A stretch of 39,009 bases of DNA, taken from contig CANQOD010000001.1 in NCBI GenBank assembly GCA_947625395.1, forward strand, positions 1 to 39,009. The letters are read 5' to 3'. A program made the position numbers and the translations under genes. Below, piece after piece: positions 33,607-39,009 of this stretch (positions are counted from its first letter, which is position 1; the number at the start of each line of letters is the position of its first letter). The DNA comes from an uncultured Bacilli bacterium (GTDB taxonomy: Bacteria > Bacillota_I > Bacilli_A > RF39 > UBA660). The notes below the pieces were generated by a model. That model was not told the DNA's origin, searched no databases, and saw only the letters and a list, made by a program, of their open reading frames with translations.

Positions 33607-33626
33607 GCAAAGACCACTTTCTTTGC
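33607..33626 (+). terminator. Hairpin after the YlbL-like gene, possible weak terminator
   Basis: GCAAAGA at 33607-33613 pairs with TCTTTGC at 33620-33626 around a six-base loop. No T-run follows, so it may only be a transcript-end structure. Confidence 0.3.
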
Positions 33627-33655
33627 TTGCGAAAGAAGAAAAATTTTAATACAAT
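33627..33655 (+). promoter_or_regulatory. Promoter for mutS
   Basis: TTGCGA at 33627-33632, a 17-base spacer and TACAAT at 33650-33655, about 30 bases before the mutS start. Confidence 0.55.
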
Positions 33656-33685
33656 AGAAAAGTGAAGAAAAGAGAAGTATGAAGT

Positions 33686-36241
33686 ATGAAACGTAGTGAA
33701 GTAGACCGTCAAAAATTAAGTCCAATGATGCAACAGTATCTTGACATTAAAGAACAATATGAAGATAGTATTTTGTTCTTTCGTATTGGCGATTTTTATG
33801 AAATGTTCTTTGAAGATGCCCTGCTTGCATCACGAGAGTTAGAGTTAACTTTAACAGGAAAACAAGCAGGAATTGGCGAAAAGGTGCCCATGTGTGGCGT
33901 TCCATTTAAAGCTTACAGTGGCTATTTAGATAAGTTGATTGAAAAAGGTTATAAAGTGGCCATTTGTGAACAATTAGAGGACCCGAAATCAACCAAAGAA
34001 ATGGTCAAGCGGGATGTCATTCAAGTCGTGACCAAAGGCACGCGCCTTGATAGAACGATTGATGCGAAAGAAAATAATTTCATTGGTAGTATTTATGATT
34101 TTGAGTATTGTTATGTGTTGTCTTATGCGGATATTTCTACGGGTGAATTTTATAGTATGCTCTTGAATGATGATGAGGCAATTGTCTTACGAGAAATTAC
34201 AAGACTCTCTTTAAAAGAAGTGATTGTCAATAGTAAATTTGACCGGACTTTGCTGTTGAAATTGCGTCAAAATTATCAACTGATGGTGACCATTACGGAT
34301 GATTTATATCAAGAAGAAGACTATGCCGCCATTTATAAAAAGATGAAAGATATTCGCATTGTAACAGGCGTGGAACATCTTCTTTACTATCTTTTAGATA
34401 CCAAGAAAGGAGATTTATCACATTTACAAGAAGTTGTTTTACTACAAGAAAAAGAGCATCTGATTTTAAGTGGCAATACCATGTATAATCTAGAACTTGT
34501 AGAAACAATGCGTACGAGAGAAAGACAGAATAGTTTGTTGTGGTTTTTAGATAAGAATAAAACAGCCATGGGGAGTCGTTTCTTAAAACAAGCCATTGAA
34601 AGTCCGTTGACCAATCGGGAAGCGATTGAAAGACGTTATCGTTTTGTGGATACTTTAAGAGTTCAGTTTATTTTACGGGACGATTTACGCGAAGCACTAG
34701 ACCGTGTCTACGACTTAGAACGATTGTCAGGCCGAGTGGCTTATGGAAACTTGAATGCAAGAGATTTATTACAGTTAAAGACTTCCTTGAAAGCGTTACC
34801 TGAAATTCAAAGAATCTTAGAAGAGTTATCTTATGACCGTGCCATTGAAACTTTTGATGAGCTTTATGCACTCTTAGAAAAATCGATTTGTGAAGAAGCA
34901 CCGATTTCAATCAAAGAGGGTTCTTTAATTAAGGAGGGCTATCATGAAGAGCTCGATTCGTTGCGGCATATTCGAAGTGGTTCTAAAGATTTCTTACTGC
35001 AATTTGAACAAGAAGAAAAAGATAGGACAGGCATTCGAACGTTAAAAGTTGGATACAATAAAATATTTGGCTATTATATTGAAGTGAGCAAAGGACAAAT
35101 TCCACTTATTAAGGAGGAGTTTGGCTATGAAAGACGACAAACCCTTGCCAATTGTGAACGGTTCACAACCCCTCTTTTAAAAGAAAAAGAAAATATTATT
35201 TTAGGGGCAGAAGAGAAAATTATCCAATTAGAATATCAATTGTTCATGGAAATCAGAGAGGTTGTAAAACGGTACATTGCTCCTTTACAAAAGACAGCGA
35301 AAATTTTAGCAGAGGTGGATATGCTCCAGGCATTTTCCCAAATTGCAGATGATTATCATTTCGTTCGTCCTGAATTAACCGAGAAAAAAGAGATTCGTAT
35401 GATAGAAAGTAGGCATCCAGTGATTGAAAAGGTGATGCAAGACAAGTATGTTTCGAATGATATTGTGATGGATGAAAATACAGATATTCTGTTAATCACA
35501 GGACCGAATATGGCTGGGAAGTCCACTTATATGCGCCAGCTAGCCATTATTGTTATCTTAGCGCAAATTGGTTCTTTTGTTCCTTGTACTTCTTGTAAAA
35601 TGCCTATCTTTGATAAGATTTTCACGCGAATTGGAGCGAGTGATGATTTGGTAAGTGGTGAATCTACTTTTATGGTAGAAATGAAAGAGGCCAATGAGGC
35701 ATTACAGGAAGCAACTGAGAAGAGCTTGATTCTGTTTGATGAATTAGGTCGAGGAACCGCAACGTATGATGGAATGAGTCTTGCTCAAGCGATTTTAGAA
35801 TACATTCATGATAAAGTTCACTGCAAAACTTTATTCTCTACGCACTACCATGAATTGACTACTTTGGAAGAAGCACTTCCTCATCTTAAAAATGTACATG
35901 TTTCTGCGCAAGAAGAAGAGGGCAAATTGATTTTTCTTCACAAAGTCAAAAAAGGTGCTGTCGATAAGAGCTATGGAATCAATGTGGCTTCACTTGCACT
36001 TTTACCAACAAGTTTAATTCAACGAGCCAAAGAAATTCTCTCGATTTATGAAACACAAGAGCAACATGAAAAAGTCTTTACGCAAACGAGTTTGTTTTCT
36101 TTAGAAGAAGAGTCCGTGAAAGAAGAAAAGAATCCGTTAAAAGAACGTTTACAAGAAGTAAATCCACTTGAAATGACGCCGATTGAAGCTTTAAACTTTC
36201 TATATACTTTAAAAGAAGAAAGCAAAAAAGATGCAGAATAA
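33686..36241 (+). CDS. mutS: DNA mismatch repair protein MutS
   Basis: 851 residues, normal for MutS1. The mismatch-recognition Phe-X-Glu motif is F37-Y38-E39 in 'RIGDFYEMFF'. Walker A GPNMAGKST is at 606-614, with 'FDELGRGTATYDG' (Walker B and signature) and 'STHYHEL' beyond. A 'QTSLFSL' motif near residue 800 matches the beta-clamp-binding QxxLF consensus. It recognises mispairs and small loops and starts mismatch repair. mutL, the usual neighbour in Bacilli, is not adjacent; nusB follows from its own promoter. MutS activity bears directly on the stability of the G tracts in this window. Confidence 0.98.
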   Translation: MKRSEVDRQKLSPMMQQYLDIKEQYEDSILFFRIGDFYEMFFEDALLASRELELTLTGKQAGIGEKVPMCGVPFKAYSGYLDKLIEKGYKVAICEQLEDPKSTKEMVKRDVIQVVTKGTRLDRTIDAKENNFIGSIYDFEYCYVLSYADISTGEFYSMLLNDDEAIVLREITRLSLKEVIVNSKFDRTLLLKLRQNYQLMVTITDDLYQEEDYAAIYKKMKDIRIVTGVEHLLYYLLDTKKGDLSHLQEVVLLQEKEHLILSGNTMYNLELVETMRTRERQNSLLWFLDKNKTAMGSRFLKQAIESPLTNREAIERRYRFVDTLRVQFILRDDLREALDRVYDLERLSGRVAYGNLNARDLLQLKTSLKALPEIQRILEELSYDRAIETFDELYALLEKSICEEAPISIKEGSLIKEGYHEELDSLRHIRSGSKDFLLQFEQEEKDRTGIRTLKVGYNKIFGYYIEVSKGQIPLIKEEFGYERRQTLANCERFTTPLLKEKENIILGAEEKIIQLEYQLFMEIREVVKRYIAPLQKTAKILAEVDMLQAFSQIADDYHFVRPELTEKKEIRMIESRHPVIEKVMQDKYVSNDIVMDENTDILLITGPNMAGKSTYMRQLAIIVILAQIGSFVPCTSCKMPIFDKIFTRIGASDDLVSGESTFMVEMKEANEALQEATEKSLILFDELGRGTATYDGMSLAQAILEYIHDKVHCKTLFSTHYHELTTLEEALPHLKNVHVSAQEEEGKLIFLHKVKKGAVDKSYGINVASLALLPTSLIQRAKEILSIYETQEQHEKVFTQTSLFSLEEESVKEEKNPLKERLQEVNPLEMTPIEALNFLYTLKEESKKDAE

Positions 36242-36249
36242 GTTTGTCT

Positions 36250-36277
36250 TTGCAAGAAAGTTAAAATTTGATATGAT
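36250..36277 (+). promoter_or_regulatory. Promoter for nusB-xseA-xseB
   Basis: TTGCAA at 36250-36255, a 16-base spacer and TATGAT at 36272-36277 with an extended TG at 36269-36270. It lies between the mutS stop and the nusB start. Confidence 0.55.
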
Positions 36278-36292
36278 AAGAAAGGTGAGAGC

Positions 36293-36703
36293 ATGAAAAA
36301 TAGAAGTGAACTAAGAAATAGTATTATCAAAATTTTATACCAAATTTTTATTTATGAAGAGATTAAAACACCTTATCAGGTAGAGGATATTATTCAAGAA
36401 GAACTGGAAATTGAAAATGATTTTGTCAAGGAAATGGTTCATGGTATTTTAGAAAAGCAAGAAGAAATTAAACAGCTGGCCAATCAATATTTGGTCGACT
36501 GGGAATATCGACGCTTATCAAAAGTCGACCAAGCGATTTTAGCTCTTGGCATTTATGAACTAAAGTATACGGATACGCCAAGTATTGTTGCGATTAATGA
36601 AGCAGTGGAGTTATCGAAATCTTATAGTGATGAAAAGGTGACAAAAATGATAAATGGGGTATTAGATACGATTTATCATAGTGAAGAGGGAAGAGAGGAA
36701 TGA
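36293..36703 (+). CDS. nusB: Transcription antitermination factor NusB
   Basis: 136 residues, all-helical, typical NusB length. It starts 'RSELRNSIIKILYQIFIYE' and carries 'VDQAILALGIYEL' and the 'TPSIVAINEAVELSKSY' core, which form the RNA- and NusE-binding face. NusB with NusE binds boxA RNA to promote rRNA antitermination. AAGGTGAG is well placed before the start. It overlaps xseA by four bases; nusB next to xseA/xseB is a common Firmicute order. Confidence 0.95.
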   Translation: MKNRSELRNSIIKILYQIFIYEEIKTPYQVEDIIQEELEIENDFVKEMVHGILEKQEEIKQLANQYLVDWEYRRLSKVDQAILALGIYELKYTDTPSIVAINEAVELSKSYSDEKVTKMINGVLDTIYHSEEGREE

Positions 36704-37953
36704 AAGAAGAATACTTAACTGTCAGTCAATTGAATCGTTATATTAAATATCGTTTGGATAATGATGAGAATTTACAAGAAGTTTACTTGCGGGGTGAGAT
36801 TTCTAATTTTAAGGCGCATACAAGAGGACATTTTTACTTCACTTTAAAAGATGAAAATTCGAGAATCAATGCGATTATGTTTGCTTCTAACACAACGAAA
36901 GTCAAGTTTACGCCACAAGATGGCATGAAAGTTTTAGTCACAGGTAAAATTAATGTCTATGAAGCGAGTGGTGCTTATCAGATTTATGTCAATACGATGC
37001 AGGAAGATGGGATTGGAAATTTATATATTGCCTTTGAACAACTCAAGAAAAAATTAAAAGCAGAGGGCTTGTTTGATGAAAGTCACAAACAAAAAATTCC
37101 AAGAATTCCCAAACGTATTGGTGTTATTACAGCGCCTACAGGTGCGGCGATTAGAGATATTTTATCAACGATTAAAAGACGTTTTCCTCTTGCGGAAGTT
37201 TTATTGCTTCCTGCGCTTGTACAAGGAGAGGCAGCTAGTTTAGACATTGCTTCACAAATAAAGAATGCCGAAAAATATGATTTAGATGTGCTGATTGTGG
37301 GCCGTGGAGGAGGAAGTATTGAAGACCTTTGGGCCTTTAATGAAGAAGTGGTTGCCCGGGCGATTTATGATTGTCCGATTCCAGTGATTAGTGCTGTTGG
37401 CCATGAAATTGATTATACAATTGCGGACTTTGTGGCAGATTTAAGAGCGCCTACACCAACAGGTGCGGCAGAACTGGCGGTTCCGAATCGACAAGATGTC
37501 CTGAATTATATTGCACAGTTGACGATTCGTTCTAAAAAAGCGATGCTTACCAAGTTGAATTATCAAAAGCAACAATTGTCACAAGTTTTATCAAGACCTG
37601 TTTTGAAACAACCACTTCGACTTTATGAAGCCAAAGAACAAAAATTTGATTTGCTTTATGAAAAACTATTGAAAGCGATGCAGAATAAAATTGATAGAAA
37701 ACAACATCAATTTGACTTGATTTGTCAAGCACCTGTTTTTAAAACACCGATGGAAGTGTTGGAAAAGCCAAAACGAAATTATCTTATCCTTTTAGAAAAA
37801 TTGGAATTATTAAATCCTTTGTTGACAATTAAGCGAGGATATTCTGTTATCAAAAAAGAGGAAAAGGTTATTACTTCTGTACATCAGCTCAAAAAAAAGG
37901 ATGAAATTGAATTGGAATTACAAGATGGCAAATTAAATGCCCAAATTATATAG
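36700..37953 (+). CDS. xseA: Exodeoxyribonuclease VII large subunit
   Basis: 417 residues. An N-terminal OB-fold for single-stranded DNA ('YLRGEISNFKAHTRGHFYF') spans about 1-110. The catalytic core has 'RIGVITAPTGAAIRDIL', 'VGRGGGSIEDLWAFNEE', 'SAVGHEIDYTIADFVAD' and 'RAPTPTGAAELAVP'. A coiled-coil region binds XseB, and a C-terminal 'IKRGYSVI' strand completes it. The enzyme degrades single-stranded DNA to oligonucleotides in both directions. It is coupled to nusB by an ATGA overlap and followed by xseB nine bases later. Confidence 0.97.
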   Translation: MKEEYLTVSQLNRYIKYRLDNDENLQEVYLRGEISNFKAHTRGHFYFTLKDENSRINAIMFASNTTKVKFTPQDGMKVLVTGKINVYEASGAYQIYVNTMQEDGIGNLYIAFEQLKKKLKAEGLFDESHKQKIPRIPKRIGVITAPTGAAIRDILSTIKRRFPLAEVLLLPALVQGEAASLDIASQIKNAEKYDLDVLIVGRGGGSIEDLWAFNEEVVARAIYDCPIPVISAVGHEIDYTIADFVADLRAPTPTGAAELAVPNRQDVLNYIAQLTIRSKKAMLTKLNYQKQQLSQVLSRPVLKQPLRLYEAKEQKFDLLYEKLLKAMQNKIDRKQHQFDLICQAPVFKTPMEVLEKPKRNYLILLEKLELLNPLLTIKRGYSVIKKEEKVITSVHQLKKKDEIELELQDGKLNAQII

Positions 37954-37961
37954 GAGGATTT

Positions 37962-38192
37962 ATGGAAAAAAAAGAAAAAACATTTGAAGAAAATTTAGAA
38001 GCTTTAGAAGCTTTGGTTAAAAAACTAGAAAGTGGGGAAACACCTCTTGACCATGCGATTGAAGACTTTAATGAAGCCATGAAACTGGCAAAACTTTGTG
38101 ATGAGAAATTAAAAAAGTCAGAAACAATGCTTTCTAAAATTGTAAAAGAAGATGGTACAACAGAAAACTTTGAAATTGAAGAAGAGAAATAA
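37962..38192 (+). CDS. xseB: Exodeoxyribonuclease VII small subunit
   Basis: 76 residues, typical of XseB. 'FEENLEALEALVKKLESGETPLDHAIEDF' forms the first helix and turn, followed by a second helix ('CDEKLKKSETMLSKIV') that packs on the XseA coiled coil. It is preceded by TAGGAGG and nine bases from xseA, so the two subunits are made together. Confidence 0.96.
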   Translation: MEKKEKTFEENLEALEALVKKLESGETPLDHAIEDFNEAMKLAKLCDEKLKKSETMLSKIVKEDGTTENFEIEEEK

Positions 38193-38200
38193 TTTATTAA

Positions 38201-38887
38201 ATGGACGATATTACTAAGATTTTTGTATTTTGCTATGCAGTGATTGTACTTTTCCTCTTTTTTTTGCTAGAAAAAAATAAGAAAGAATTCCTTGAAGAAA
38301 TTTTAAGAAGAATTGGAACTTTATGGCTTGAACTCTCTATTTTTAATATTGTTATCTCCATTGGGTTTGGTTCACTGATGAAAATATCAGTAGAATCACG
38401 ATACCAACTGGTATGGATATTTAATGAATATATTCTCTTTTTTCTTTATTTTCTTGCTTTTAATTTTCTTATTTTTCAAGAAAATACGATTCGACATCAA
38501 ATAAAAAAATTTATAGAAGCTGCGATTAAAACAATAGAAAATCATTTTTTGTTTCATCTTTTATTTTTGTTATTAGCTATTTTTTTCTATACAGTTTATA
38601 AAGATTTATTTATTGCTTTAGTGGCTTCCTATATTTTTTATTTTTTAACAGAAATGACTCGGGAATATGAAAAGAATAGAGGAAAAGAGTCAAATAAGTT
38701 ATTTTTAGGGCAGATAGTCATCAATCTAATTTACCTTATAATACTGGCAGCTGTGTTTCAGATGAAGCGTTTTTCTTTAGTGAAAATTAGCTTGTCTTTT
38801 GGATTTTTTGTTTGCGCTCTTCTTATCTTTTATTTTGTAGTCAGCCATTGTAATAAAAAAATTGATAGAGGAAAACATCTCAAATGA
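38201..38887 (+). CDS. Six-helix membrane protein of unknown function
   Basis: 228 residues with about six hydrophobic helices and a basic C-terminus (KKIDRGKHLK). I do not recognise a family and see no catalytic motif. It starts eight bases after xseB without a clear Shine-Dalgarno sequence, so translation may depend on coupling to xseB. In many Bacilli ispA and dxs follow xseB; here this protein and then the convergent spoIVB gene are found instead. A strong hairpin covers its stop. Confidence 0.7.
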   Translation: MDDITKIFVFCYAVIVLFLFFLLEKNKKEFLEEILRRIGTLWLELSIFNIVISIGFGSLMKISVESRYQLVWIFNEYILFFLYFLAFNFLIFQENTIRHQIKKFIEAAIKTIENHFLFHLLFLLLAIFFYTVYKDLFIALVASYIFYFLTEMTREYEKNRGKESNKLFLGQIVINLIYLIILAAVFQMKRFSLVKISLSFGFFVCALLIFYFVVSHCNKKIDRGKHLK

Positions 38888-38908
38888 TGTTTGAGATGTT
38901 TTCTTTTA
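38871..38908 (+). terminator. Strong terminator between the membrane protein gene and spoIVB
   Basis: A 14-base perfect stem: GAAAACATCTCAAA (38871-38884) with TTTGAGATGTTTTC (38890-38903), a five-base loop and TTTT after it. The TGA stop at 38885-38887 lies in the loop. The 5' arm is A-rich, so it can probably act on the converging minus-strand transcript too. Confidence 0.85.
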
Positions 38909-39009
38909 GTTTTGACTTTCTTCTAGCATTTTGGTAATAAAGATTCCATATCCTTTTTTTGCATCATTGACAATCACATGTGTCACTGCACCGATGATTT
39001 TATTATTTT
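38906..39009 (-). CDS. spoIVB: SpoIVB peptidase, C-terminal fragment (partial)
   Basis: The last 33 codons of a minus-strand gene that runs off the right edge, ending at TAA (38906-38908). The translated tail reads IIGAVTHVIVNDAKKGYGIF and then ITKMLEES, matching the conserved C-terminus of SpoIVB ('GAVTHV-VND-GYGIFI--ML'). SpoIVB is the forespore-made serine peptidase that triggers sigma-K processing through SpoIVFA. In Bacillus spoIVB lies near xseA/xseB and beside spo0A, which agrees with its place here. The active site is outside the window. Confidence 0.85.
   Translation of the reverse strand, partial: NNKIIGAVTHVIVNDAKKGYGIFITKMLEESQN

Noticed and set aside
1..39009. CRISPR arrays, tRNA or rRNA genes, riboswitches, insertion sequences, prophage genes
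   Set aside because: On reading both strands I saw no regularly spaced repeats, RNA gene signatures, transposase or integrase motifs.

Overview
The window looks like chromosome from a low-GC, Gram-positive, endospore-forming Firmicute, broadly Bacilli or Erysipelotrichia. The sequence is AT-rich, with AGGAGG-type ribosome binding sites and many promoters of the extended -10 form (TGnTATAAT). A nusB-xseA-xseB run lies next to the 3' end of a spoIVB gene at the right edge, and there are YlbJ- and YlbL-like genes. Genus-level placement is not possible from the sequence alone.

Bases 1 to about 28,760 are one large locus for a surface or cell-wall polysaccharide. It appears to be several transcription units. 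Unit A (461-5366) holds four glycosyltransferases and follows the 3' end of another glycan gene. Unit B (5466-12810) holds a Wzt/Wzm-type ABC exporter, then two tandem paralogous ~960-residue membrane proteins that look like GT-C glycosyltransferases. A secreted wall hydrolase (12920-16444) with a glucosaminidase-like domain follows. Next is a single polytopic membrane protein (16703-18160). Unit C (18282-23735) holds a GtrA-like flippase, a DPM1-like GT2, an NAD-dependent epimerase, a sugar or alditol nucleotidylyltransferase, a protein fusing a flippase-like membrane domain to an APH-type kinase, and a HAD phosphatase. Unit D (23889-27674) holds a GtrB-like polyprenyl-phosphate glycosyltransferase, a polytopic membrane protein and an O-antigen ligase/polymerase-like protein. 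A solitary GT2 on the minus strand (27773-28759) closes the locus.

Inferred logic: cytoplasmic glycosyltransferases build a polymer on a lipid carrier and the ABC exporter moves it across the membrane. GtrA/GtrB-like proteins supply lipid-linked single sugars on the outside, where the GT-C-like proteins add them as side groups. The epimerase, nucleotidylyltransferase, kinase and phosphatase group probably makes an activated unusual substituent.

The most striking signal is a pair of nine-base G runs in this AT-rich DNA. One lies inside the coding sequence of the second tandem GT-C-like protein (12632-12640); gain or loss of one G would truncate the protein. The other lies in the -35/-10 spacer of the promoter for the solitary membrane protein (16616-16624), making that spacer about 20 bp. 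Both look like slipped-strand contingency switches, so the locus may be a phase-variable surface-glycan system.

The right part is housekeeping DNA. It has a PilB/GspE-family ATPase divergent from two prepilin-like genes, then a YlbJ-like membrane protein divergent from a YlbL/SepM-like PDZ-Lon protease. After these come mutS, nusB, xseA, xseB, an unrecognised six-helix membrane protein and the end of spoIVB. I saw no tRNA, rRNA, CRISPR array, insertion sequence or prophage.
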